Source of the DNA: an uncultured Corynebacterium sp.
GTDB lineage: Bacteria > Actinomycetota > Actinomycetes > Mycobacteriales > Mycobacteriaceae
Assembly: GCF_946221155.1 (NCBI RefSeq)
Contig: NZ_CAMIAN010000039.1
Span: 1 to 17,409 of the forward strand
Reading direction: 5' to 3'
DNA: 17,409 nt
This document shows positions 1 to 6,843 of this stretch, one piece after another (position 1 is the first letter of the stretch; each line of letters begins with the position of its first letter). Made by a program: the position numbers and the translations under genes. The notes below the pieces were generated by a model. It saw only the letters and a list, made by a program, of their open reading frames with translations, did not search any database and was not told the origin of the DNA.

Positions 1-720
1 GCCGCCTGCGCCGCCTGCACTTCCTCCCTGCGCTGCTGCCCCGCTTGCGCCGTCCGGGCCGCCGCCTGCCCCACCATCCTGCTTTGCCCCGCCCGCGCCT
101 GCTCTTGCGGTCCCACCCGGCGCGGATTGCGAACCCCCTGCGTACGCCACGCGCGAGCCTCGATCATCGACGACGATCTGCATTCCATCACTGACTGGCT
201 CTGCCAGATTGATGCCCAATACGACTGCCTTCGGAAGCCCTCCGCCTGCTGCCTCTATGGCTTCGCCCACCCGGGTGCTGGCCTGCACCCGGAGCAGTCC
301 CGGATGGTGCACCATACCTTGCACGCTCACAACGACTTCCTGACTATCGGCCTGCGCGTCGGACTGATCACCCTCCCCAGCTGTGGCCTGCCCCGCATCA
401 CCTGCCGGCACGGCGCCACCCGCACGCGTTTCAGTGGTGCCGCCGGGTACCCCGGGCGTATTCGTGGTCACCAGCATGTCGGCGCCGCTCGCCTCCGCGC
501 CGTCGTCGGAGTCCCACCGTTGGCAGGCGAAAAAGGTGACACTGATGAGGACAGCCACGACCACCGTGACGATGAGTCCCCTGGACGCAGTGCTGCCAAT
601 GACGGTATGCGTGTCTAGGTCGACGTTGGCGAGTTCATGCTCCGGCATGGGTTGGGCCAAAGCCTCAGCACGGGCGCGAACCTTGTCAGCGGAACTCTGC
701 CGCATTCGTCGTGTGGACAT
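1..720 (-). CDS. comEA: ComEA-like DNA-uptake protein, N-terminal part (cut by the left edge)
   Basis: The reverse strand is open from an ATG at 720 to the window edge, giving 240 residues with no stop. An in-frame TAG about 24 bases upstream fixes the start region; no good ribosome binding site precedes it. Visible in order: a charged cytoplasmic N-terminus (1-47), one membrane segment (about 48-66), an acidic and Gly/Thr-rich extracellular stretch, an SLBB-type domain (about 128-184, with VVVSVQGMVHHPGLLRV and the NLAEPVSDGMQIVV end), then a Gly/Ala-rich linker from 194 that runs off the window. The helix-hairpin-helix DNA-binding domain expected at the C-terminus lies outside. Known for the family: ComEA binds incoming DNA outside the membrane and passes it to the ComEC channel, whose gene usually follows. 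The identity rests on the SLBB domain, topology and synteny with the degV region. Confidence 0.85.
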   Translation of the reverse strand, partial: MSTRRMRQSSADKVRARAEALAQPMPEHELANVDLDTHTVIGSTASRGLIVTVVVAVLISVTFFACQRWDSDDGAEASGADMLVTTNTPGVPGGTTETRAGGAVPAGDAGQATAGEGDQSDAQADSQEVVVSVQGMVHHPGLLRVQASTRVGEAIEAAGGGLPKAVVLGINLAEPVSDGMQIVVDDRGSRVAYAGGSQSAPGGTARAGAGGAKQDGGAGGGPDGASGAAAQGGSAGGAGG

Positions 721-768
721 AGGCCGATCAGACCATGCCCACTAGTCGCCCATCTGTCGGGCACCGCA

Positions 769-774
769 TCTATA
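769..774 (-). promoter_or_regulatory. Candidate -10 element for comEA
   Basis: On the reverse strand this reads TATAGA (TATAGAT with one more base), a good actinobacterial -10. It would start transcription about 40 bases before the comEA ATG. No consensus -35 is seen at 17 bases (ACAGCT), but the two DnaA-box-like sites begin there. It lies in the 122-base gap between degV and comEA, which shows no convincing terminator, so read-through from degV is also possible. Confidence 0.4.
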
Positions 775-794
775 GCATCGAAACCCCAGGAAGC

Positions 795-821
795 TGTGGA
801 AACCCCCTTCCCTGTGGATAA
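795..821 (-). promoter_or_regulatory. Two DnaA-box-like sites upstream of comEA
   Basis: At 813-821 the reverse strand reads TTATCCACA, identical to the consensus DnaA box. At 795-803 it reads GTTTCCACA, one base from the accepted TTTTCCACA variant. Both point the same way with starts 18 bases apart. They lie immediately upstream of the candidate comEA -10, over its -35 region. Binding by DnaA is inferred, not shown. Confidence 0.5.
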
Positions 822-842
822 CCCGCGAATACTCGCCCCGTG

Positions 843-1862
843 CTACTCGGTAGCGCTGGAAGCCGTATCGCTGTCTTCCTTGGCCGTCTCTTCCTTTGCC
901 TCGGACATCTCAACTAAACCGCCCTGCTCGGCTGCCTCCGCCTCTTCGGCACTCTCCGCCGTACCTCGCAGCGTCGCCGCCACGCCCAGTGCCCCCTGCC
1001 CCACGTGCAGCTGCAGGACCTCCGGGATTCTCACAATACTGACCTCTACCTGCGGCAAGGACTTCCAGGTCTCTATCCGAACCTGCCTGCGCAACGAGTG
1101 CGGGCGCGGCTCCGGGGGCTCCGTCGGAGCCTTCAGCTGGTTCAGTTCCTCAATCATCTCCCCCAGCCGCGCCGACAAGTCCACAGCCTGATCCTCCGCA
1201 TCGCTGTGGTGCACGGCAATCTGCACGCCGCGCGGGTTACCTTTGCCCGCCACGGCCTCGTCGATCACCAGGCGGCGTACCAGCCCCACCACGCGATCCA
1301 TCGCCTTGGCCTGGGTGCGGGTCTTCGCCGCCAACGTCAGCTTGCCCTCGGCCACCTGCAGAATCGGCTTGATCGCCAGCGTAGAGGTCAACAGCGCCTG
1401 CCCCACCGACAGGCGCCCGCCCTTGCGCAACACATCCAGCTGGTGAACGTACAACCACAGCGAGGAATTCTTCAACGACTCCTCGGCCACCGCCACCACG
1501 GTCTCCAGATCCGCACCGTCGCGCGCAGCCTCGGCGGCACTCAAAGCAGCAAAGCCCAGCACCATTCCGATGCTCTTGGTATCTAGAACCTTTACCTGCC
1601 CATCGAACACGCCCGCCGCCACACACGCATTGGCATATGTTGCGGACAACTGCTTGGAAAGGTGCAGTGCCACCACGCCCGCATCTCCGCCGCGCTCCAG
1701 TAGACGGGCGTAACTTGCGGTCAGCTCCAAGCTGCTCAGGCTCGAGGTCGTCTGCTCTTCCCCTTCGCCTTCCACGTGCAGATCCAGCACGGTGATACCG
1801 GCCTTCTCTGCAAGTTCCTTCGTCAGACAGCAGGAGGAATCGGTGACAATTTGGACAGTCAC
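843..1862 (-). CDS. DegV family fatty-acid-binding protein (FakB-like)
   Basis: The 339-residue product has the DegV pattern: N-terminal IVTDSSCCL with the TDS fatty-acid-binding motif (5-13), HLSKQLSATYANA (67-79), LDVLRKGGRLS (142-152), IKPIL (164-168) and HVGQGALGV (286-294). Known for the family: FakB/DegV proteins hold a fatty acid so that the kinase FakA can phosphorylate it; some members have no known partner. No FakA is in this window. Two parts exceed the usual roughly 280 residues: a Pro/Arg-containing insertion around 244-272 and an acidic, Ala/Glu/Ser-rich tail after 300. The start is GTG at 1862, three bases after the stop of the upstream phosphatase gene; the AGGTAGG upstream of the start overlaps that stop codon, suggesting translational coupling. 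The family is certain; the ligand and the role are not. Confidence 0.88.
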   Translation of the reverse strand: MTVQIVTDSSCCLTKELAEKAGITVLDLHVEGEGEEQTTSSLSSLELTASYARLLERGGDAGVVALHLSKQLSATYANACVAAGVFDGQVKVLDTKSIGMVLGFAALSAAEAARDGADLETVVAVAEESLKNSSLWLYVHQLDVLRKGGRLSVGQALLTSTLAIKPILQVAEGKLTLAAKTRTQAKAMDRVVGLVRRLVIDEAVAGKGNPRGVQIAVHHSDAEDQAVDLSARLGEMIEELNQLKAPTEPPEPRPHSLRRQVRIETWKSLPQVEVSIVRIPEVLQLHVGQGALGVAATLRGTAESAEEAEAAEQGGLVEMSEAKEETAKEDSDTASSATE

Positions 1863-1865
1863 GAC

Positions 1866-2675
1866 CTACCTGCCTTCACTGGGGTTGTGTGAGGTGGAGC
1901 GGGTGGCGTCACTACTAGAGGAGCCAGGGGCAGCCCCCGGCAGGGCTCCCTCATCCGGGCTCGCGTCGGTGGCCACGCCCAAGTTCCATCCCTCCAAGTG
2001 CCACTGCGGCAGCTTCCACCAGTCGGCGCGGCTGGAAGGCACCAGTGGCACCGTGCTTCCGTCGACGGCCACCGGAGTGGTGCCCGCTGCCTCGCCGGTA
2101 AAGCGCGGACGCGCCAAAAGCTGCGACCAGCAGGCATTACCCAGACCCGTAAACACCGGGTAGTAGCGCACCGGCAGGTCCAGCAGACGGGCAGTAAGTG
2201 CACCAATCGTGCCACCATGGGCGACGATCATCACGTCGCCTTCATCGAACACATCAGTGGCCATGATTTCCTCGATCACAGCATAGGCACGCTCGGCAAC
2301 CTCCAGGCGCGTCTCGCCGCCCGGCGGGGCCCACTGCGGATCATGGCGCCAATACGCACGCTGGCCTGGGAATTCACGGTCAACTTCTTCGCGCGAGGCT
2401 CCTTGCCACTGCCCCAGGTCCGTCTCCCTCAGGCGGGTATCGGTCGTCACCTCACAACCAAAAGGCTCGGCCAGGATCAGGGCAGTATCATAGGCGCGCT
2501 TAAGGTCGCTGGCGATCACCCGTGCGATGCGCTTATCCCCCAGCATCTGTGCGGTAACCTTGGCCTGCTGCACGCCCACCGGGGACAGGTCAGTATCCAA
2601 CTGCCCTTGCATACGCCCCTTGGCGTTGTACTCCGTCTGTCCGTGACGGACTAAAAAGACCCTGCGCTCGCCCAT
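1866..2675 (-). CDS. Histidine phosphatase family protein, probable glucosyl-3-phosphoglycerate phosphatase (GpgP-like)
   Basis: The 269-residue product has the phosphoglycerate-mutase-like phosphatase fold. Visible are the phosphohistidine motif VRHGQTEYN (nucleophile H11, with R10), R60, the acid/base residue E84 in LRETDLGQW, and H153 in VAHGGTIGAL. The positions of H11 and E84 fit, as I recall, those of mycobacterial GpgP (Rv2419c), which also sits beside rsfS, nadD and a degV gene. GpgP dephosphorylates glucosyl-3-phosphoglycerate, the second step of methylglucose lipopolysaccharide synthesis. The C-terminal 50 or so residues (Gly/Ala/Ser-rich after 236) are extra and look disordered. 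The ATG start lies 19 bases after the rsfS stop with only a weak ribosome binding site, so coupling to rsfS is likely. Many relatives are annotated simply as phosphoglycerate mutase; mutase activity is unlikely. The substrate assignment is inference from synteny. Confidence 0.85.
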   Translation of the reverse strand: MGERRVFLVRHGQTEYNAKGRMQGQLDTDLSPVGVQQAKVTAQMLGDKRIARVIASDLKRAYDTALILAEPFGCEVTTDTRLRETDLGQWQGASREEVDREFPGQRAYWRHDPQWAPPGGETRLEVAERAYAVIEEIMATDVFDEGDVMIVAHGGTIGALTARLLDLPVRYYPVFTGLGNACWSQLLARPRFTGEAAGTTPVAVDGSTVPLVPSSRADWWKLPQWHLEGWNLGVATDASPDEGALPGAAPGSSSSDATRSTSHNPSEGR

Positions 2676-2694
2676 AGTGAAGACTTAGCAGCCT

Positions 2695-3168
2695 CTACAG
2701 CTCGTCCGCGTCTGGGGCGGGGCCAGCCAGCGGTAGATCGTCGATGCTGGTGGCCTCCAAAACGTCCACCTCTGCATCGGGATCCCAGTTGCTCCCGCGG
2801 TCCACCTGCTCCACGCCCTCAACCTCGATCTGCGGGGCATCGCGCCACAGGCGATCCAGCGCGTAAAACTCGCGCTCTTCCTTGCGCTGGACGTGCACGA
2901 CAACGTTGCCGTAGTCCAGCAGCACCCAGTGGCCCTCGCCGCGGCCCTCACGGCGGGTGGGCTTGGGGCCGTCTTGACCCACCTCGTACTCCACTTCATC
3001 AACGATGGAGTTCACCATGCGCTCGTTATCGCCACTGACGATGACGAACACGTCCGTAATGGCCAAACGGTCCGAGACATCGAGGACCAGGATGTCCTCC
3101 CCCAGCTTCTCGGCCGCTGCGCGCGCCGCCACTCCGGCGAGCGCGATCGAATCTGCGGTAGCAGTCAA
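2695..3168 (-). CDS. rsfS: Ribosome silencing factor RsfS
   Basis: The 157-residue protein carries the RsfS/Iojap domain over about 8-118: the ILVLDVSDRLAITDVFVIVSG strand-helix core, NERMVNSIVDEVE, then GHWVLLDYGNVVVHV. Known role: it binds ribosomal protein L14 (uL14) on the 50S subunit and blocks subunit joining when nutrients are short. It is longer than the usual 105-125 residues because of an acidic C-terminal tail (about 119-157) that looks disordered. The chosen start is TTG at 3168, with GAAGGG about 10 bases upstream; a nearby ATG on the same strand meets a stop after two codons. It lies 56 bases after nadD and 19 before the phosphatase, in the order seen across actinobacteria. Confidence 0.93.
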   Translation of the reverse strand: MTATADSIALAGVAARAAAEKLGEDILVLDVSDRLAITDVFVIVSGDNERMVNSIVDEVEYEVGQDGPKPTRREGRGEGHWVLLDYGNVVVHVQRKEEREFYALDRLWRDAPQIEVEGVEQVDRGSNWDPDAEVDVLEATSIDDLPLAGPAPDADEL

Positions 3169-3224
3169 AAAATTTCAGCCCTTCATGATTGGTTTAAAAC
3201 ACATCCAGTTTAGCAACCCACCAG

Positions 3225-3911
3225 CTATTCGCTGGAAACGTACATACCGTGCTTGGCGATGTACTGAACCACACCGTCGGGCACCAAGTACCACACGGGT
3301 CGGCCACTGGTCGCCCGCTCGCGCACGTCGGTGGAGCTGATGGCCATCGCGGGAATCTCCACCAACGACAAACGCCCGGCTGCGACTTCCTGCGATAGCG
3401 GGTCGTCGCTGCCCTCATCGTCCTTCGGCAGTTCATAGCCAGGACGGGTCACCCCCACGAAGTGCGCCAGGTCGAAGATCTTCTCCCAGTCCCGCCACGT
3501 CACAATTTTCTGCAGCGCGTCGGCGCCGGTGATGAAGAACAGCTCGGCATCGGGGTATTCGGCGCGGATGTCCGCCAGAGTATCCACCGTGTACGTGTCC
3601 CCACCGCGATCGATATCCACCCGGGAGACCAAGAAGCGGGGGTTTGAGGCCGTGGCGACGACCGTCATCAGGTAGCGGTCCTCCGCCGCGGAGACCAACT
3701 TGTGCTTCTTCTGCCACGGCTGGCCGGTGGGCACGAAGATCACCACATCCAGGTCAAACAGGTCCGCGACCTCGCTACCGGCCACCAGGTGCCCGTTGTG
3801 GATGGGGTCGAAGGTGCCGCCCATGATGCCGACCCGGGTGGGCTGTGTGGTGGTCTTCTGCACTGTTGTTTCTGCCTTCTCTTCTTCCGGGCGGGCCTCC
3901 GGCCGCGCCAC
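3225..3911 (-). CDS. nadD: Nicotinate-nucleotide adenylyltransferase NadD
   Basis: This enzyme converts nicotinate mononucleotide and ATP to deamido-NAD, a step of NAD synthesis. Signatures: GGTFDPIHNGH (31-41), the nucleotidyltransferase motif with the (T/H)xGH histidine, and ISSTDVR (191-197) near the C-terminus, plus FFITGADAL (125-133). The longest reading frame starts at a GTG (3911), but its first 24 or so residues are polar and absent from most relatives. A second GTG at 3863 (residue 17) has AGAAGG 11 bases upstream and would give a 212-residue enzyme of more typical size; I regard 3863 as at least as likely. It is the first gene of nadD-rsfS-phosphatase-degV, with a promoter candidate at 3995-4023. 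Confidence 0.95.
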   Translation of the reverse strand: MARPEARPEEEKAETTVQKTTTQPTRVGIMGGTFDPIHNGHLVAGSEVADLFDLDVVIFVPTGQPWQKKHKLVSAAEDRYLMTVVATASNPRFLVSRVDIDRGGDTYTVDTLADIRAEYPDAELFFITGADALQKIVTWRDWEKIFDLAHFVGVTRPGYELPKDDEGSDDPLSQEVAAGRLSLVEIPAMAISSTDVRERATSGRPVWYLVPDGVVQYIAKHGMYVSSE

Positions 3912-3975
3912 CCCCGGAGTCCCTACCGCCTGGGGCTTTATGTTTCCTGCCGGAAGATTCTAGTCTGGGGATGTG

Positions 3976-3993
3976 TGGGCGTTCGATCGCCCA
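3976..3993. promoter_or_regulatory. Inverted repeat between nadD and the YwiC-like gene (operator candidate)
   Basis: TGGGCG-ttcgat-CGCCCA is a perfect 6-base inverted repeat with a 6-base spacer. It lies directly downstream of the nadD -10 box, at the predicted transcription start, and about 40 bases before the start of the divergent membrane gene. No T-run follows on either strand, so it is not a normal terminator. A regulator site is inferred. Confidence 0.4.
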
Positions 3994-3994
3994 A

Positions 3995-4023
3995 ATTATA
4001 GGTGAAACAGCAGGGAGTGTCCG
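3995..4023 (-). promoter_or_regulatory. Promoter candidate for the nadD operon
   Basis: On the reverse strand a perfect TATAAT (4000 down to 3995) follows CGGACA (4023 down to 4018) with a 17-base spacer. The -35 matches TTGACA at four of six positions. The predicted start near 3988 leaves a leader of about 75 to 125 bases, depending on the nadD start. The -35 overlaps the 5' end of the divergent YwiC-like reading frame. Confidence 0.55.
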
Positions 4024-4031
4024 ATCTAGCG

Positions 4032-4874
4032 ATGAGTACAAACGCGTGGGTTCCAAACCAGCACGGCGCATGGGCAATGCTCATTCTGCCAATCACCACA
4101 GGTCTGATCACCGCCGCCGTTATCGCTCCGTCCTACGGCAATCCGGTGCAGTGGTTGGCATTGACTTTTATGCCTCTGGCCTGGGTCTTCGGCTACTTCA
4201 CCTTCTTCGCTTTCGGCCTGTGGTTCAAGACCCGCGCCCCTGCCCGCCGTCGCGCATACCTCTGGCCTACGTTGACCTACGGTGCGCTGACAGCCATTTT
4301 CACCGTGATTGTGTTGTATCTGCAGCCGCGATTGCTGTGGTGGTGCGTGCCGTTCGTACCGCTGATTGCGGTAGCCCTGATGGAGGTCTTCAGGAGGCGC
4401 CCCCGCAGCCTCATCTCCGGTATCTCCACCACGGTGGCAAGCGCCCTAATGTACATCGTCGCTGTTTCGGCCAGCGGTTTTTCGATTCTGCCGTGGTTCT
4501 TTAGCGAGGCGCCCGTCGCAATTTGGGTAACCACCCTCGTCATCGGCTTGTACTTCACGGGCACGATTTTCTATGTGAAGACGATCATCCGCGAGCGGGA
4601 TAATGCCCCCTTCGAGCGGGTTTCGCTGCGCTATCATCGCATCGCTTTGTTGATCACGTTCATCACCTCGATCGCGGCCGTTATCGACGGTGGCTATACC
4701 GCCAGCGGCCCACTGATGATCCTGGTGATGGCCGCCGCTGCCCTGCGCGCCAAAATGATCCCACCGATCGCCAAGGCAAACCCACGCGAATGGACGCCCA
4801 AGAAGGTCGGCATGTGGGAAATACCGATGTGTCTGGTCCTGGCGCTGGGTGCGAGCCTTACTCTCGTGGTGTAG
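4032..4874 (+). CDS. YwiC-like family integral membrane protein
   Basis: The product has about 280 residues and eight or nine hydrophobic segments, and begins with the family hallmark WVPNQHGAWAMLILPI. The function of YwiC-like proteins is unknown; they are small multi-pass proteins common in Gram-positive bacteria. I chose the ATG at 4032 because the hallmark then starts a few residues in, as in relatives, and AGGGAG lies 14 bases upstream. The frame can be extended to a GTG at 4002 (290 residues), but that start has no ribosome binding site and would overlap the nadD -35 region. The gene stands alone on the plus strand between nadD and proA, converging on proA with a 58-base gap in which I see no clear terminator. 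Confidence 0.85.
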   Translation: MSTNAWVPNQHGAWAMLILPITTGLITAAVIAPSYGNPVQWLALTFMPLAWVFGYFTFFAFGLWFKTRAPARRRAYLWPTLTYGALTAIFTVIVLYLQPRLLWWCVPFVPLIAVALMEVFRRRPRSLISGISTTVASALMYIVAVSASGFSILPWFFSEAPVAIWVTTLVIGLYFTGTIFYVKTIIRERDNAPFERVSLRYHRIALLITFITSIAAVIDGGYTASGPLMILVMAAAALRAKMIPPIAKANPREWTPKKVGMWEIPMCLVLALGASLTLVV

Positions 4875-4932
4875 CTGTTCTTTCTTTATGACGCCCACTT
4901 TTCAACTGGCAAGGTGAGCGCCATCGCCACAC

Positions 4933-6237
4933 TTAGGGGCGAACCTGGCCTTCGCCGTTGATAACCCACTTGGTGCTCGTCAGCTCCGGCAGTCCCATCG
5001 GGCCGCGGGCGTGCAGCTTCTGGGTGGAGATGCCGATCTCCGCGCCGAAGCCGAACATTTCTCCGTCTGTCCATGCGGTAGAGGTGTTGATGGAGACAGC
5101 AGCTGCGTCGACGTACTGCTCGAAGTAGCTGGTGGTCTTGTAGTCGCGGGCGGCAATACCCTCGGTGTGGCTGGTGCCGTAACGGTTGATGTGGGTCACG
5201 GCTTCCTCCACGCCGTCGACGATGGCCACTGCAATGTCAAAGCTCAGGTACTCGTCGGTCCAGTCGGTTTCTTCCGCCTGGACGACGTCGTTGATCAGCG
5301 GATCCAGCTGCTTCTTCTCACCGTGCAGGGTCACACCGGCCTTCTGCAGCTCCTCCAGGACGTAAATCTTGTCCGGGTCCGGCAGGGCGGAATCCAGCAG
5401 TACAACCTCGGTGGCGTTGCAGACGGAGCAGCGGCGGGTCTTGCCGTTGATTACCAGCTTGGTCGCTTCCTCGATGTCCGCGGAGGAATCAATGTAGAAG
5501 TGGCAGTTGCCCGTACCGGTCTCGATGGTGGGCACGGTAGCACCCAGTACCACAGCGTTGATCAGCCCAGCGCCACCACGCGGGATAACCAGATCCACCA
5601 GGCCACGGGCGGTGATCAGGTCCTGCACTGAGTCGTGCGTATCACAGGGCAGCAGCTGCACCAGCTCACGCGGTAGGTTATGGCTTTCGGCAACATCCTG
5701 CAGGATCTGCACCAGCTTCTCGTTGGTGTGGCGGGCGGACTTGGAGCCGCGTAGCAGCGGCACGTTGCCGGACTTGATGGCCAGGCCGAAGGCATCGACG
5801 GTGACGTTAGGGCGAGCCTCGTAGACCATTCCCATCACACCCAGTGGCACGCGAACCTGCTTCATACGCAGTCCGTTGGGGCGAGTGTGTCCGCGGACGA
5901 TTTCGCCCACCGGATCGGACAATCCAATCACCTGGCGCAGGCCGCCGGCAATACCGGAAATACGCTCGGTATCCAGGGCCAGGCGGTCCAGCAGGGAGTC
6001 GGCGAAGCCGCGCTCCTTGCCCGCCGCAATATCCTTTTCATTGGCGGCGATGATGTCTGCCGCGTTCGCCTCCAGCGCATCTGCTGCGTCAGCCAGCAGA
6101 TCGTTCTTCTGCTGGGTGTTCAGCAGCAGCTGGGAACTGACCTCCTTGGCCTTTTTAGCCTTGGCTAGAACCTCGTCGCGTTCTGCCTGGCGTTCCGGGG
6201 AAAGGGCGTTCTCTTTAGCTTCGTTGGAGTTTGTCAT
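4933..6237 (-). CDS. proA: Gamma-glutamyl phosphate reductase ProA
   Basis: ProA reduces gamma-glutamyl phosphate with NADPH to glutamate semialdehyde, the second step of proline synthesis. The 434-residue product has the aldehyde-dehydrogenase-type fold and family landmarks: PLGVMGMVYEARPNVTVDAF (131-150), LRGSKSA (162-168), IPRGGAGL (218-225), TGTGNCHFYID (240-250) and the catalytic Cys273 in SVCNATE. The length is usual apart from a short Asn/Glu/Lys-rich N-terminus. The ATG at 6237 has only a weak GGGTTGG before it, next to a small hairpin. Unlike many bacteria, proA is not joined to proB: a plus-strand gene lies between them, so proA must have its own promoter, which I could not identify confidently. 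Confidence 0.97.
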   Translation of the reverse strand: MTNSNEAKENALSPERQAERDEVLAKAKKAKEVSSQLLLNTQQKNDLLADAADALEANAADIIAANEKDIAAGKERGFADSLLDRLALDTERISGIAGGLRQVIGLSDPVGEIVRGHTRPNGLRMKQVRVPLGVMGMVYEARPNVTVDAFGLAIKSGNVPLLRGSKSARHTNEKLVQILQDVAESHNLPRELVQLLPCDTHDSVQDLITARGLVDLVIPRGGAGLINAVVLGATVPTIETGTGNCHFYIDSSADIEEATKLVINGKTRRCSVCNATEVVLLDSALPDPDKIYVLEELQKAGVTLHGEKKQLDPLINDVVQAEETDWTDEYLSFDIAVAIVDGVEEAVTHINRYGTSHTEGIAARDYKTTSYFEQYVDAAAVSINTSTAWTDGEMFGFGAEIGISTQKLHARGPMGLPELTSTKWVINGEGQVRP

Positions 6238-6247
6238 ACCAACCCAT

Positions 6248-6261
6248 GCTAGCGAACTAGC
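6248..6261 (-). promoter_or_regulatory. Small hairpin just upstream of proA start
   Basis: On the reverse strand GCTAG-TTCG-CTAGC forms a perfect 5-base-pair stem with a UUCG tetraloop in RNA. It ends 10 bases before the proA ATG, directly next to the weak ribosome binding site. It could affect translation initiation or be chance. Confidence 0.3.
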
Positions 6262-6400
6262 CCCCAGGCCGCGCCACGTTGCAGCAAACCTGAATACAGC
6301 ATTGGTCCCTGAGAGTAGGGTGGCTGTAAGCCCCTACACCGAAACCCAAGCGCACTCTTATGTGTCGCTCTGTCCTCGATTTTCGCAGAAAGGAATCCGA

Positions 6401-6763
6401 ATGAGTTCCCTAGCAACAGGCGGCAGCTACCTTTTGGCTGCCGTTCTCGCCGGTGACGCATTGATCTCCGTCAAGCCGCCTAAGTTCATACGCCGTTGCC
6501 TGGAGGGCGTTAAGTTCCCCGAAGATTGGTGGTGGGCGCTGATCGCGATCAAGTCTCTCGCAGCCACAGGGCTGGTTTACGGTGCGGCTACCGGCAACGC
6601 TCCAGTCGCGACAACCGTCTCAGTAGGCGTGCTGGGCTACTTCCTTTCAGCGATCACTGCCCACATTAAGGCGAACTTCCTCGGATCAGAATTCTGGATC
6701 AACTGCCTGGGAATGACGACTCTTAGCGCAGGCGTCCTCTCCTTGAATGCGAAGTCCATGTAG
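6401..6763 (+). CDS. Small DoxX-like membrane protein
   Basis: The 120-residue product has four hydrophobic segments (about 5-23, 45-64, 69-88 and 100-117) with FPEDWWWALIAIKSLAATGL before the second, a pattern like the DoxX_2 group of small membrane proteins. No catalytic residues are obvious and the role is unknown. The ATG at 6401 is chosen because AGAAAGGA lies a few bases upstream. The same frame stays open back to 5876, but that part is antisense to proA and lacks a start signal. The gene is alone on the plus strand between proA and proB. In C. glutamicum a dehydrogenase gene lies between proB and proA, so this spot seems variable in the genus. Confidence 0.75.
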   Translation: MSSLATGGSYLLAAVLAGDALISVKPPKFIRRCLEGVKFPEDWWWALIAIKSLAATGLVYGAATGNAPVATTVSVGVLGYFLSAITAHIKANFLGSEFWINCLGMTTLSAGVLSLNAKSM

Positions 6764-6790
6764 GGGCTTGCTTCACCACACAACGGAACC

Positions 6791-6809
6791 GCCGCGCAGC
6801 TAACGCGGC
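6791..6809. terminator. Hairpin between the convergent DoxX-like gene and proB
   Basis: GCCGCG-cagctaa-CGCGGC is a perfect GC-rich 6-base-pair stem with a 7-base loop, 28 bases after the DoxX-like stop and 35 after the proB stop on the other strand. T-runs on both sides are poor, so it is a weak two-way terminator at best. Confidence 0.45.
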
Positions 6810-6843
6810 TTCAGCTCCTCCGGGCCAAGGGATCACACCCCTA

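Noticed and set aside
127..745. Plus-strand frames near the left edge
   Set aside because: They are antisense to comEA, whose reverse-strand frame has a membrane segment and an SLBB domain.
1005..1586. 193-residue plus-strand frame over degV
   Set aside because: Antisense shadow rich in Arg, Leu, Gln and His with no domain.
3845..4504. 219-residue plus-strand frame overlapping the YwiC-like gene
   Set aside because: It is out of frame with the recognisable membrane protein and overlaps nadD; there is no domain.
4875..4932. Terminator between the convergent YwiC-like gene and proA
   Set aside because: No stem longer than four base pairs with a T-run is visible.
5876..6400. N-terminal extension of the DoxX-like frame
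   Set aside because: It is antisense to proA, and a good ribosome binding site supports the ATG at 6401.
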